A DNA stretch of 64,000 bases from Acidovorax sp. FJL06 (GTDB taxonomy: Bacteria; Pseudomonadota; Gammaproteobacteria; Burkholderiales; Burkholderiaceae_C), in NCBI RefSeq assembly GCF_003852545.1, contig NZ_QAJR01000004.1, positions 1-64,000 of the forward strand, in the 5' to 3' direction. The position numbers and the translations under genes were made by a program. Under the pieces are notes generated by a model that did not search any database, was not told where the DNA came from, and saw only the letters and a list, made by a program, of their open reading frames with translations. Position 1 is the stretch's first letter. The number at the start of each line of letters is the position of its first letter. Shown here piece by piece: positions 34,647 through 43,975 of the stretch.

Positions 34647-37460
34647 TTCTGGCGGCTGTAGCGGGCGCGGGCGACGTTGGCCGGTGCCACCCCAGCGCCG
34701 CGCGTCCTCGCCGGGGATCGCCAGCGGGTTGTTGGCGGGCTCGGCCAGCGGTGCCAGCAGCGCTTTAAGGTCGGCCTCGCTGAACTTCACGGCACCCGCT
34801 TCATCATGTCCCAGCACACCGCTGGCCAATGCCGCCTTGCGCGCCTGCAGCTCCAGCATGCGCTCTTCGATGCTGCCTTCGACCACCAGCTTGTAGACGA
34901 ACACGGGCTGGTCCTGGCCGATGCGGTGGGCGCGGGCCGTGGCCTGTTCCTCCACGGCGGGGTTCCACCAGGGGTCGAGGTGGATCACGGTGTCGGCGGC
35001 CGTCAGGTTCAGGCCCGTGCCACCGGCCTTGAGGCTGACCAGCAGAACGGGGGCGCTTGTTGCATCCTGGGCCTGAAAGCGCTTGACGACTGCGCCGCGC
35101 TGGCCCGGCGGCGTCTGGCCCGTGAGGGTGAGGTAGGGCAGGGCCAGCGTATCCAGCCGCTCGGCCGCGAGCATCAGCATTTCGGTGAACTGCGAGAACA
35201 CGAGCACGCGGCGGCCTTCATCGACCAGGGCGGGCAGCAGGTCGGCCAGCAGCTCGAGCTTGGCGCGTTCGGTGCCGGGGTGGATCTTGGCTCCTTTGAC
35301 CAGGCGCGGGTCGCAGCACACCTGGCGCAGCTTGAGCAGCGCGTCCAGGATGGTGATCTGCGCGCCGTCAAAACTCTGGCGCTCCAGCACGCGGCGCACC
35401 TGCTTGTCGGCCGTGGTGCGCACGGCTTCGTACAGCTCGCGCTGCCTGCCCTGCAGCTGCACGCGCTGCACGACCTCGGTGCGCGGCGGCAGCTCGGTGG
35501 CCACGTCCTGTTTGCGCCGGCGCAGGATGAAGGGGCGCACGCGCTGGGCCAGCAGCTGGGCGCGCAGGGTTTCGCCGCTTTCCTCGATGGGCTTGCGCCA
35601 GCGGGCATTGAAGCTGCGTGCATCGCCCAGGAAGCCGGGCATGAGGAAGTCGAACTGCGCCCACAGCTCGCCCAGGTGGTTCTCCAGCGGCGTGCCGGTC
35701 AGGCACAGCAGGTGGGGCGCCTGCAGCCGGCGCAGCGCGCGGGCGCTGCGGCTGCCGGCGTTCTTCACCATCTGCGCCTCGTCCAGGATGAGCAGGTGAA
35801 AGGGCTCGGCCGCCAGCGCGTCCACGTCGCGCCAGAGCAGCGGGTAGGTGGTCAGCACCAGGTCATGGTCGGCAATCTGCAGGTAGCGCTGGCCCCGGCT
35901 GGCGCCATGCAGGGCCAGCACCCGCAGGCCCGGCGCCATGCGCGCGGCCTCGGCCTGCCAGTTGAAGAGCAGCGAGGTGGGCAGCACCACCAGGGCCGGG
36001 CGCGTGAGCCGGCCAGCCTCTTTTTCGGCCAGCACGTGGGCCAGCGCCTGCGCGGTCTTGCCCAGGCCCATGTCGTCGGCCAGGATGCCGCCCAGACCTT
36101 GGGCGCGCAGGTATTGCAGCCAGGCCAGGCCTTCCAGCTGATACGGGCGCAGCTGCACCTGCAGGCCCTGGGGGGCCGCCACGGGCTGGGGTTCGCCCAT
36201 GCGGCGCAGCCGCTGGGCCAGCTGGGCCAGGCCCATGTCGCCCTGCAGCTGCCAGCTGTTGTCCCAGCCACTGACGGTGCCCACGCGGTGCGCCTGCACC
36301 AGCCCCGCACGCAGGGCCTCGATGCGGCGCGCCTCCCAGGCGCCCAGGCGCAGCGGGTCGCCGTCCTTCAACTGTTTGCGGGTGGGGGCGGTGAGCAAGT
36401 CCACCATGGCGCCCACGATGGCCTTGAGCGGCCCGGCGGGGGCGTCGATGCGCCGCCCGCCCGGTGCGCGCAGCGAGATGATGGCGATGTCGTCGATGGC
36501 CGCCATCTGCCGCGCGTTGAGCCAGCGCACGTCGCGGCGCAGCAGGTCGGCCAGCATGGGGGCGAGGTCCAGCACGGCGCCGTCGATCTCTAGCCCCAAG
36601 CTCAGCAGCCAGGCGCCTTCGCGCTCGGGCAGGTGCAGCTTTTGCACAGGGCGCTGGCGTGTGCCCAGGGGCCCGTCCACTTCTTTGGCCAGCAGTTCGC
36701 CGGTGTCGGGGGCGATGACGAGTTTCCAGCGCTGCACGGGCACGCTTTCGTGCGCGAAGCCGGGGTGCACCACCACGCTCCAGCCCTCGGCGCGCAGCTG
36801 CGGAATCTGGTCGGCCCAGAAGTCGCCGAAGTGTCCCTCCTGCGCCAGGGTCCACGCCGGGCCCAGCGTGGCGGCCGCCGCGCGGTGGCGCCACTGCAGG
36901 CTTTTGGGGTCTACCGGGGTCAGGCCCAGGTCCCACACGCGGTCCATGGCGTCGGCCTCGGCGGCCAGGTTGCGCGACATGCGCTGCACGGGGCCGCCCG
37001 TGTCGTACAGGTCCTGCACGGGCGCGGGCCGGGCGTTGAGCACCGAGGTGGGGGCGGCGGTCTCCCACTGGGCCCCGCTGTCGGTGCGGTAGGTCCAGTC
37101 GATCTGCGCCAGGGTCACGCTGTCGCCGCGCGGCCCCAGCTTGCCTTGGGGCGCCATGCCCAGCAGGCCTTCGCCCCGGCCCAGCGTCATGAGGGTGATG
37201 CGGGGGCGGAAATGGCCCGCCACCAGGCCGGGAGCAAGGGGCGGGGGCACCGGCGATGGCGTGGCGTCCACCACACCTTCGCGCAGCAGGGCCATCACGC
37301 GGGCGGCTTCAACATCGGTCAGCGGCGCCAGCGCCTGCAGCGTGGTGGCGTCGCCCCGGTTGCGCAGTGCGCGTGCCCAGGCGGCGATCAGGGCGTCGCG
37401 CTGGGAGCGGGGTGGCTCCAGGTGAACAGGATGGGCGGGGGGATGGCCTGCGGCGGGCAT
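34638..37460 (-). CDS. SNF2-family DEAD/DEAH helicase
   Basis: This 940-residue translocase has Walker A ILADDMGLGKTAQALAHVL, motif II LLILDEAQMVKN (DEAQ rather than DEAH) and LTGTPLENHLGELW. Motif V/VI is VIHLDPWWNPAVEEQATARA followed by HRIGQ. The N-terminal 400 residues form a variable region without recognised SWIM cysteines. It is related to the HepA-like SNF2 proteins common in beta-proteobacteria; the remodelling target is unknown. The 3' end lies in a dispersed repeat. It is separate from the SNF2 protein at the left edge and shares little outside the motor. Confidence 0.9.
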   Translation of the reverse strand: MPAAGHPPAHPVHLEPPRSQRDALIAAWARALRNRGDATTLQALAPLTDVEAARVMALLREGVVDATPSPVPPPLAPGLVAGHFRPRITLMTLGRGEGLLGMAPQGKLGPRGDSVTLAQIDWTYRTDSGAQWETAAPTSVLNARPAPVQDLYDTGGPVQRMSRNLAAEADAMDRVWDLGLTPVDPKSLQWRHRAAAATLGPAWTLAQEGHFGDFWADQIPQLRAEGWSVVVHPGFAHESVPVQRWKLVIAPDTGELLAKEVDGPLGTRQRPVQKLHLPEREGAWLLSLGLEIDGAVLDLAPMLADLLRRDVRWLNARQMAAIDDIAIISLRAPGGRRIDAPAGPLKAIVGAMVDLLTAPTRKQLKDGDPLRLGAWEARRIEALRAGLVQAHRVGTVSGWDNSWQLQGDMGLAQLAQRLRRMGEPQPVAAPQGLQVQLRPYQLEGLAWLQYLRAQGLGGILADDMGLGKTAQALAHVLAEKEAGRLTRPALVVLPTSLLFNWQAEAARMAPGLRVLALHGASRGQRYLQIADHDLVLTTYPLLWRDVDALAAEPFHLLILDEAQMVKNAGSRSARALRRLQAPHLLCLTGTPLENHLGELWAQFDFLMPGFLGDARSFNARWRKPIEESGETLRAQLLAQRVRPFILRRRKQDVATELPPRTEVVQRVQLQGRQRELYEAVRTTADKQVRRVLERQSFDGAQITILDALLKLRQVCCDPRLVKGAKIHPGTERAKLELLADLLPALVDEGRRVLVFSQFTEMLMLAAERLDTLALPYLTLTGQTPPGQRGAVVKRFQAQDATSAPVLLVSLKAGGTGLNLTAADTVIHLDPWWNPAVEEQATARAHRIGQDQPVFVYKLVVEGSIEERMLELQARKAALASGVLGHDEAGAVKFSEADLKALLAPLAEPANNPLAIPGEDARRWGGTGQRRPRPLQPPEYE

Positions 37461-37493
37461 AGGCCGCCGATTGTGCCGTGGTGCGTGGCCCCG

Positions 37494-38399
37494 TCAGCCG
37501 CCCAGCACCCGCGCGAACAGCTCGTTGCGAAAGTGGATGCCCAGGCGTGCAAACGCGCGGTTGCGGTAGGTCTTGACGGTGGGCACGCTCAGGCCCAGGT
37601 CGCTGGCGATGCCTTCATGTGTCAGGCCCTGCAGCAGGCGCGCGCACACGTCCAGCTCGCGGTCGGTCAGCCCGGCCTGCAGGCGCACCAGGCGCATGCG
37701 CAGCACGGGCAGGCCGTCTGCCGCCAGCGGGACCAGGGCCGCCTCGGCGGGCAGCACCGGCCCCGGGCGGGCGGGCTCGGCGGCCTCCGGCCAGGGGGCT
37801 GCCGTGGGCAGGTGGGGCTGCGGGTGCGACAGGTCGATGTGCTTGCGTGTGAGCGCGAGCAGCACAGGCGCCACCGATTCAAAGTCGCCGATCTGCCGGT
37901 CGTTGAATGCGCGCTGGTGCAGGTGGCGGTAGAAGTTGACGGCGAACACGGAGCCATCGCTTTCGTACTCGACCACCGACACCCGTTCGGCCACGCCGTG
38001 CGCCTCGTACACCCGCGCACGGTGCTCGCCCTGCACCTCGGCCGCCGTCACGTGGCAAAGGCGGGTTTCGGGCTGGGCCACGGGCAGTTCGTCAAAGGCC
38101 CGGCCCCAGGTGCGGTCGCTGCGGTAGGGGCCGGACAGGTAGGCCCACCAGCAGTCCTGCGTGGTGTCGGGCACCCCCCGGCTGGCCGACATGAACAGGG
38201 TGGGTTTGCAGCGGTGGCCGGTGCGGTACACCGACCAGGACGCGGCGGGCAGCACGGGCTCCAGGTCCTGCAGCAGGCCGGGCGCAAAGCCGGTTTCACC
38301 CAGCCGGTGGACCATGCTGGCCAGGGTCTGGCTGGCGGGGCTGTGCAGCACCTGTCTGCCAGGCGCTGTCTGTAGGGAAGGAGGGAGCCACTGCCGCAT
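37494..38399 (-). CDS. LuxR-type HTH transcriptional regulator
   Basis: This 301-residue protein has a C-terminal GerE/LuxR HTH: LTDRELDVCARLLQGLTHEG, IASDLGLSVPTVKTYRNRAF. The N-terminal 200 residues are not a recognised receiver or autoinducer domain. It is divergent from the DUF3237 gene across 165 bp that contain a good inverted repeat. It probably controls the DUF3237-TctC-tannase-family cluster. Confidence 0.88.
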   Translation of the reverse strand: MRQWLPPSLQTAPGRQVLHSPASQTLASMVHRLGETGFAPGLLQDLEPVLPAASWSVYRTGHRCKPTLFMSASRGVPDTTQDCWWAYLSGPYRSDRTWGRAFDELPVAQPETRLCHVTAAEVQGEHRARVYEAHGVAERVSVVEYESDGSVFAVNFYRHLHQRAFNDRQIGDFESVAPVLLALTRKHIDLSHPQPHLPTAAPWPEAAEPARPGPVLPAEAALVPLAADGLPVLRMRLVRLQAGLTDRELDVCARLLQGLTHEGIASDLGLSVPTVKTYRNRAFARLGIHFRNELFARVLGG

Positions 38400-38493
38400 G
38401 GAGTCAGTCAGAAATGGGGGGGTCGTGGCGGAAAGTGTGAAGTGTGCTCTGGAAAAGGCCCCAAAGCCGCCTGCCGGACGGTCGGGTTATCCC

Positions 38494-38511
38494 GTCATCC
38501 TCTGGGATGAC
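38494..38511. promoter_or_regulatory. Inverted repeat in the LuxR/DUF3237 divergent promoter
   Basis: GTCATCC-TCTG-GGATGAC is a perfect 7-4-7 hairpin. It is nested in a wider CCGCCTG ... CAGGCGG pair (about 38467-38517). It lies 54 bp before the DUF3237 start. It is a candidate operator for the adjacent LuxR-type regulator. Confidence 0.45.
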
Positions 38512-38564
38512 AGGCGGCCCGCGCTACGGGATTTACGCTAACGCATCGACTCTTGCTGCCCCCC

Positions 38565-39041
38565 ATGCCTGACCTGATCTCCCTGCCCGATCCGCAATTT
38601 CGATTTTTTGCCGACCTCCGTGTGGAGGTGGGCAGCCCCCAGGAGGTGGGTCAGACCGCGCACGGCCTGCGGCGGCTGATTCCCATTCTGGGCGGCACCG
38701 CCACGGGCGACGGCTGGAATGCCCGGGTTCTGCCGGGGGGCGCGGATTTCCAGCTCATCGTGAACGACCGGCTGTCGGAGCTGGACGCCCGCTATGTGCT
38801 GGAGACAGACGGCGGCGATTTCATCTATGTGCAAAACCGCGCCGTGCGCTCTGGCCCGGCCGAACTGATTGCCCGGCTGGTGCGCGGCGAGCCTGTGGAC
38901 CCGGCGCAGATCTATTTCCGCTGCAGCCCGAGCTTCGAGACGGCATCGCCCGCGCTGTCCTGGATCGCGGAGCGCATGTTCGTGGGCACCGGGGCGCGCT
39001 ACCCGGATGCCGTGGTGATGCGCTTCTTTGAGCTGCGATAG
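38565..39041 (+). CDS. DUF3237-family protein
   Basis: This 158-residue protein has the DUF3237 layout: FRFFADLRVEVGSPQEVGQT, RRLIPILGGTATGDGWNARV, LPGGADFQLI, LDARYVLETDGGDFIYVQNR and YFRCSPSFETASPALSWI. The family forms small beta-barrel proteins often found in aromatic or steroid catabolic clusters; no reaction is established. ATG 38565 is used; another in-frame ATG lies 12 nt upstream. First of three same-strand genes. Confidence 0.88.
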   Translation: MPDLISLPDPQFRFFADLRVEVGSPQEVGQTAHGLRRLIPILGGTATGDGWNARVLPGGADFQLIVNDRLSELDARYVLETDGGDFIYVQNRAVRSGPAELIARLVRGEPVDPAQIYFRCSPSFETASPALSWIAERMFVGTGARYPDAVVMRFFELR

Positions 39042-39125
39042 CGCACCGCCTTCTGTCGCACTTGATTGCACTTGATCGCGTTGTCGCTTTTTGACTTTTC
39101 CCACACAAAAATCCTGGAGACACAC

Positions 39126-40145
39126 ATGAACCACACCACCAAGCCCCTGACCCTTGCCACCCGGCCCCGCCGTGCCCTGGTTGCGGCAGCCCTGCTCGCC
39201 GGGCTCATGCCCTGGTCTGGCGCACAGGCCCAGGGGGCGGCCGCTTACCCCAACAAGCCGGTGCGCATCATCGTGGGCTTTCCGGCGGGCACCGGGCCGG
39301 ACATCGTGGCCCGCCTGCTGGCGCAAAAGCTCTCCGAGGGCTGGGGCAACCTGGGGGTGATCGTGGACAACAAGCCCGGCGCGGGCGGCCTCATTGCGGC
39401 CAGCGAAGCGGCGCGTGCTGCGCCTGACGGCTACACGCTGATGCTGGGCGAAACCGGCCAGCTCAGCATTGCCCCCAGCAGCTACAACAAGCTGCCCTAC
39501 GACCCGGCCAAGGACTTTGCCGCCGTGAGCCAGGTGGTTACCTCCGACTTCGTGCTGCTGGTCAACCCGCAGAAGGTGCCCGCGCGCAGCGTGAAGGAGT
39601 TCGTGGACTGGACCAAGCAGCAAAAGGGCCTGTTCCTGGCCACCTTCGGCGCGGGCACGCCGGGGCACTTTGGCGCCTACATGTTTGGCGATGCGGTCAA
39701 GCTCAAGCCCGAGCCGGTGCACTACAAGAACACGGCAGACGCGCTGGGCGGCCTGTTCAGCGGTGACGTGCAGGGCGTGTTCGCCAGCGTGGGCCTGGCC
39801 GCTCCCAACGTGAAGGCCGGCAAGCTGGCCGCGCTGGGCACCACGGGCGCCACACGCACCAACACGCTGCCGGACGTGCCCACCATCAAGGAACAGGGCT
39901 ACGCCAACCTGGAGTTCTCGTCGTGGTTCGGCATCGTGGCGCCAGCCAAGACGCCGCCCGAGATCATCGCCAAGCTCAATGCCGACATCGTCAAGGCGGT
40001 GCAGTCGGCCGAAGGCAAGGCCAAGATGGAAGAGGCCGGCTTTCGCGTGACGGGCACCAGCCAGCAGGACTTCGCCCGCACCATCGCGGCCGACACGGTG
40101 ACCTGGGGCAAGGCGGTGGTGGCCACCGGCTTCAAGGCCGACTGA
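39126..40145 (+). CDS. Bug/TctC-family tripartite tricarboxylate transporter receptor
   Basis: This 339-residue periplasmic binding protein has a signal peptide (ALVAAALLAGLMPWSGAQAQ) and the Bug hallmark YPNKPVRIIVGFPAGTGPDI. PGAGGLIAASEAARAAPDGY, LPYDPAKDFAAVSQV and GKLAALGTTGATRTNTLPDV are also typical. It captures a carboxylate in the periplasm. The membrane partners TctA and TctB are not in this window, as is usual for the many orphan Bug receptors of Burkholderiales. Confidence 0.93.
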   Translation: MNHTTKPLTLATRPRRALVAAALLAGLMPWSGAQAQGAAAYPNKPVRIIVGFPAGTGPDIVARLLAQKLSEGWGNLGVIVDNKPGAGGLIAASEAARAAPDGYTLMLGETGQLSIAPSSYNKLPYDPAKDFAAVSQVVTSDFVLLVNPQKVPARSVKEFVDWTKQQKGLFLATFGAGTPGHFGAYMFGDAVKLKPEPVHYKNTADALGGLFSGDVQGVFASVGLAAPNVKAGKLAALGTTGATRTNTLPDVPTIKEQGYANLEFSSWFGIVAPAKTPPEIIAKLNADIVKAVQSAEGKAKMEEAGFRVTGTSQQDFARTIAADTVTWGKAVVATGFKAD

Positions 40146-40306
40146 GCGCCCCGGGCAAGCACTCCCACTTCCTCACTTCCTCCCCTGACAGCTGACAGAC
40201 CCGCGCACCTGCACCCGCAGGCGGCACGGGCCGGGGCGCAGCCATGCCTGCCGCTGGGCCCCCTTCACTGCGTTCATTCCAACCACAACACGACCGGAGA
40301 CACACC

Positions 40307-42001
40307 ATGCCCTTTGCTCACGCTCTGCCGCCCGCCAGTCCGCCTGCTGCGGGATTGCGCCGCAAGCTTGTACCCGCCGCACTCGCCATGCCTTTGCTGA
40401 TGGCCGCCTGCGGCGGTGGCAATGGCGATGCGTCGGCCCAGCAGCTCACGCCTGCTGCGGCCTGTTCCGAGCTATCGACCAAGGCCGGCCTGGCCGCCAC
40501 CACGCTCACCACCAGCTATGTGGCGGCAGACACCAAGCGCCCGGGCGGCGCCGCCACCGGCGCCTTCCTGCCGGGCCACTGCGTGGTCACGGGCGCCATC
40601 AACCCCCGTGTGGGCGTGGATGGCAAGAACTACGCCATCGGTTTCCAACTGAGCCTGCCGGACAACTGGAACGGGCGTTTCCTGTTCATTGGCGGGGGCG
40701 GCAACGACGGCATCCTGCGCGACACCTCGCTGAGCTCCAGCATCTCGGGCGGCACACCGTCGCCGCTGGGGCAGGGGTTTGCGGTGGTGTCCACCGATGC
40801 GGGGCATTCCGGCACCACGGCCAGCTTTGGCGCCGACCCGCTGGCGCGCATTGACCATGCCTACAACTCGTATGACAAGACCGCCGTGGCCGCCAAGTCG
40901 CTGATTGCCACGCGCTATGGCCGCAAGCCCGACCATTCGTACTTCTCGGGCTGCTCGGGCGGCGGGCGCCAGGGCATGGTGTTCTCGCAGCGGTTCCCGG
41001 ACTACTTCGATGCCATCACGGCGGGTGCGCCCGCCATGCGGGTGTCGAGCGGCGCCACGGTGGCGGCGATGTGGAACACCATCCAGTTCAACGCCATCGC
41101 CCCGCAGGATGCGGCGGGCAAGCGCATCCTGTCGCAGGCGTTCAGCAATGCCGACCTGAACCTGGTGGCCAGTGCCGTCAAGTCGTCCTGCGACGCGGCC
41201 GACGGCGTGGCGGATGGGCTGGTGAACAACGTGAAGGCCTGCAAATTTGACCCGGCGGTGCTGCAGTGCAGCGGCACCAAGGGCGCGGACTGCCTGAGCG
41301 GTGCCCAGGTCGGCGCGCTCAAGAGCGTGTTTGCGGGGCCGCGTAATTCCGCCGGGAAGGCGCTGTACGCAGGCCAGCCCTGGGACCCGGGCCTGGCCGC
41401 CCCCGGCTGGCGCAGCTGGACGCTGGGCAACTCCACCACCGCCACACCCGATGCCCGCTACGTCACGCTGATGGTGGATGCGCTGGTCAACGAGTTCTTC
41501 ACGCCGCCGGACCTTGCGTTCAACCCGCTGACCTTCAACTTCGACACCGACCCAGCACGCATGGAGGCGTATTCGGCCATCTATGACACCTATCGGGATG
41601 ACAAGCTCGCGGCCTTCAGGCAGCGCGGGGGCAAGATGCTGTTCATCCACGGCATGTCCGACCCGATCTTTTCGGCCTTTGACACCCTGGACTACTACGA
41701 GCGCCTGGCGGCGAACAACGGCGGCATGGCGGCCACGCAGGGTTTTGCGCGCACCTTCCTGGTGCCGGGCATGAACCACTGCTCGGGTGGGCCTGCCACC
41801 GACAACTTCGACTCGATCCAGGCCATGGTGGACTGGGTGGAAAAGGGCGTGGCGCCGGAGACCCTTGCCGCCAAGGCACTGCCCACCAACACCGACATGC
41901 CCAACCGCACCCGGCCCCTGTGTGCCTACCCCCAATTCGCCAAGTACAAGGGATCGGGCAGTGTGGAAGACGCCAGCAGTTTCGTCTGCGCGACGGAGTA
42001 G
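40307..42001 (+). CDS. Tannase/feruloyl-esterase-family alpha/beta hydrolase (lipoprotein)
   Basis: This 564-residue protein has a lipobox (MPLLMAAC, then GGGNGD). The catalytic Ser217 is in GCSGGGR, Asp452 in HGMSDPIFSAFDTLDYYE and His491 in MNHCSGG. The Cys before Ser and the Cys after His form the CS-D-HC disulfide arrangement of the tannase family. That family includes feruloyl esterases and MHETase. It is expected to hydrolyse an aromatic ester outside the inner membrane. With the TctC receptor and DUF3237 gene upstream it suggests a catabolic unit. Substrate undetermined. Confidence 0.9.
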   Translation: MPFAHALPPASPPAAGLRRKLVPAALAMPLLMAACGGGNGDASAQQLTPAAACSELSTKAGLAATTLTTSYVAADTKRPGGAATGAFLPGHCVVTGAINPRVGVDGKNYAIGFQLSLPDNWNGRFLFIGGGGNDGILRDTSLSSSISGGTPSPLGQGFAVVSTDAGHSGTTASFGADPLARIDHAYNSYDKTAVAAKSLIATRYGRKPDHSYFSGCSGGGRQGMVFSQRFPDYFDAITAGAPAMRVSSGATVAAMWNTIQFNAIAPQDAAGKRILSQAFSNADLNLVASAVKSSCDAADGVADGLVNNVKACKFDPAVLQCSGTKGADCLSGAQVGALKSVFAGPRNSAGKALYAGQPWDPGLAAPGWRSWTLGNSTTATPDARYVTLMVDALVNEFFTPPDLAFNPLTFNFDTDPARMEAYSAIYDTYRDDKLAAFRQRGGKMLFIHGMSDPIFSAFDTLDYYERLAANNGGMAATQGFARTFLVPGMNHCSGGPATDNFDSIQAMVDWVEKGVAPETLAAKALPTNTDMPNRTRPLCAYPQFAKYKGSGSVEDASSFVCATE

Positions 42002-42022
42002 GCGGGGCCCGGGCTGTCCGGG

Positions 42023-42532
42023 CTACTTGCGGGAGGTAGGGGCAGGGGCGGGCAGTTGCAGCCCGGCTTCCTGTACCACCCGCACGCAGTCGCGCAGGTG
42101 CTGCTCGCCCAGGTAGCGCAGCGTGGCATAGCCCAACGTGGCGGCCACAGCCTGGCCCGCCAGGGGGACGTACTTGGCGACCTGCTTGGTGGTGAGGCGC
42201 AGGCCCACCGTCTGCGTGGCGCGCAGCACCAGTTCGCGCGTGATGAGCTTGCCGATCAGCACCGACCCCACCAGGCCCACGGCCTTTTGCACCTGTTCGC
42301 GCTTGCTCGGGTCCAGTTGGTCGATCTGCCCAGCCGACAGGCCAAACTCGGCGCTGATCTGAGGAATGAGCCGGGACAGCAGGGCCGCATCCACGGCCCA
42401 GTCGAGGCCGGGCACGGGCACCATGCTGGCGGCAGCGGCCACCAAGGCCCGCCGGTGCAGCAGCTTGCGTGCGCGATGCACGGCGGCGGCCAGGTCCGGG
42501 TCGCCGGCGGCCATCTGCGAAGAGGTGGGCAT
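42023..42532 (-). CDS. EcsC-family protein
   Basis: This 169-residue protein contains VAAAASMVPVPGLDWAVDAA, LIPQISAEFGLSAGQIDQLD and KYVPLAGQAVAATLGYATLR, typical of the EcsC domain. Amphipathic helices suggest membrane association. It begins at ATG 42532 and lies 19 bp downstream of the GlsB-like gene on the same strand, so the two are probably co-transcribed. Function unknown. Confidence 0.85.
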   Translation of the reverse strand: MPTSSQMAAGDPDLAAAVHRARKLLHRRALVAAAASMVPVPGLDWAVDAALLSRLIPQISAEFGLSAGQIDQLDPSKREQVQKAVGLVGSVLIGKLITRELVLRATQTVGLRLTTKQVAKYVPLAGQAVAATLGYATLRYLGEQHLRDCVRVVQEAGLQLPAPAPTSRK

Positions 42533-42551
42533 GGGCAGGCCTGGCGCTGGC

Positions 42552-42806
42552 TTACGACGATTTGCCCTTGACCAGGCCGTACACCACCAGCAGGACCACG
42601 GCACCCACCACCGAGGCGATCCAGCCGGCCGAGTCGCCCTGCGCATACCAGCCCATGGCCATGCCCACATAGCTGGCCAGGAACGAGCCCGCCACACCGA
42701 GCAGCGCGGTCATGATCCAGCCCAGCTTGTCGTCCCCGGGCTTGACGGCGCGGGCAATCAGCCCCACGACCAGACCGACCAGCAACGTTCCCAGTATTGA
42801 CAGCAT
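42552..42806 (-). CDS. GlsB/YeaQ/YmgE-family stress membrane protein
   Basis: This 84-residue protein has three hydrophobic segments and the family string GLIARAVKPGDDKLGWIMTA, followed by LLGVAGSFLASYVG. The start is set by AAAGGGGAAAAC directly upstream. Members are small inner-membrane proteins induced by stress. It precedes the EcsC gene. Confidence 0.93.
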   Translation of the reverse strand: MLSILGTLLVGLVVGLIARAVKPGDDKLGWIMTALLGVAGSFLASYVGMAMGWYAQGDSAGWIASVVGAVVLLVVYGLVKGKSS

Positions 42807-43212
42807 GTTTTCCCCTTTGTGACCTTGAGTGTGGATGTAATGACAGCGAGACAGGGCGACTGTATAGAAGGGGCTGGCCACCCCCTGTCGGACAACGCCC
42901 CCTGTCCGTGTCACCCGGGGCAAGTGGCGCCAGGAGGCCGGGAGTTCCAGGGCCGCTCACACAGGCAACACCCGAAGCGGTGCGCGTGCTGGGCCTTGGC
43001 TCGGCGACCCCAGGTGGCGGCACGGCGGGACGAGGGGCATGCATGGGCCGGGCGCCAAGGCCACGCAGCAGAACCCAGGAGCCCGTTTGCCAGGCCGGTG
43101 AAGGGGTGAGAGGCCGATCCGTGGCACCGAAACGGTCTACGAACCCAGCGTTGATCCGCCGCGCGGGCGGGCAAGGGCACTGGCGCAGTGCCCTCCACAG
43201 TCCACAGAGGGT
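42807..43212. other. Intergenic region, no gene recognised
   Basis: About 406 bp of GC-rich sequence lie upstream of the GlsB-like gene. Open frames here have no initiation signals or family-like sequence. It should contain the GlsB promoter. No terminator or repeat was evident. Confidence 0.4.
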
Positions 43213-43797
43213 TTACTGCGGCTGGGCGGCCTGGGCGCTGTCCATGCCCTCGGACGGCGTGACGCGGCGGGCGCCGTTGAAGCGGCGTGCCCAGTAGGCG
43301 AGGCCCATGTCCTCCACGCGGACTTCCGAGCCGCTGCGCGGCGAATGGATGAACTTGTTGTCGCCCACATAGATGCCCACGTGGCTGAAATTGCGGCGCA
43401 TGGTGTTGAAGAACACCAGGTCGCCCGGCTGCAACTCTTTTTTGTCGATGATCTGGGTGGCGGCGGCCTGCTGGTCAGCACGGCGGGGCAGCAGCAGGCC
43501 CACGGTCTGCTCGTACATGGCGCGCACAAAGCCGCTGCAGTCAAAGCCCGTCTCGACGCTGTTGCCGCCGCGCTTATAGGGCACGCCCAGGAAACCCATG
43601 GCATTGACCACCAGATCGGACGCCCGGCCGGCCACCGTCTGGGCCTTGTCGGCCACCTTGTGGCTCACGTTTTCCAGCCGCGTGAGCAGGCCTTTGTCGG
43701 CGAGCAAACGGTCCATATCGTCAGAATTTGCGGTTTGGGGGGCAGCCTGCGCGGCGGTGGCGCAGGCCAGGAGAAGGATGCAAAACCATCTGGACAT
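43213..43797 (-). CDS. NlpC/P60-family cell-wall peptidase
   Basis: This 194-residue secreted protein has a signal peptide (MSRWFCILLLACATAAQA) and an NlpC/P60 domain. The catalytic Cys is in TGFDCSGFVRAMYEQT, the His in NFSHVGIYVGDNKFIHSP and the third residue shortly after. GVPYKRGG and LQPGDLVFFNT complete the fold. It should cleave peptide stems of peptidoglycan in the periplasm. Confidence 0.94.
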   Translation of the reverse strand: MSRWFCILLLACATAAQAAPQTANSDDMDRLLADKGLLTRLENVSHKVADKAQTVAGRASDLVVNAMGFLGVPYKRGGNSVETGFDCSGFVRAMYEQTVGLLLPRRADQQAAATQIIDKKELQPGDLVFFNTMRRNFSHVGIYVGDNKFIHSPRSGSEVRVEDMGLAYWARRFNGARRVTPSEGMDSAQAAQPQ

Positions 43798-43858
43798 GGG
43801 GGCGAAGGGTAACACGGTATGGTTACTTACCAAAAATAATCAATTTTGCAAGCCTTTG

Positions 43859-43871
43859 ATTTGATTCAAAT
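43859..43871. promoter_or_regulatory. Palindrome in an AT-rich divergent promoter
   Basis: ATTTGA-T-TCAAAT is a perfect 6-1-6 palindrome in the AT-rich part of the region between the NlpC/P60 and phosphorylase genes. It may be a regulator site. Confidence 0.3.
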
Positions 43872-43975
43872 AAATCGGTTTTGCTGTCAAAAGGCCCTGC
43901 AGGCTAGGGCCATGCGCGCGCCCCAAGGCACCTGGGCCTGCGCCCCTGCGGCGGTTTTGGGTGTAGGCTGGAGCG

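Noticed and set aside
42911-43198. Minus-strand open frame in the GlsB-NlpC intergenic region
   Set aside because: The composition is Pro/Arg/Cys-rich, with no ribosome-binding sequence and no family-like motif.
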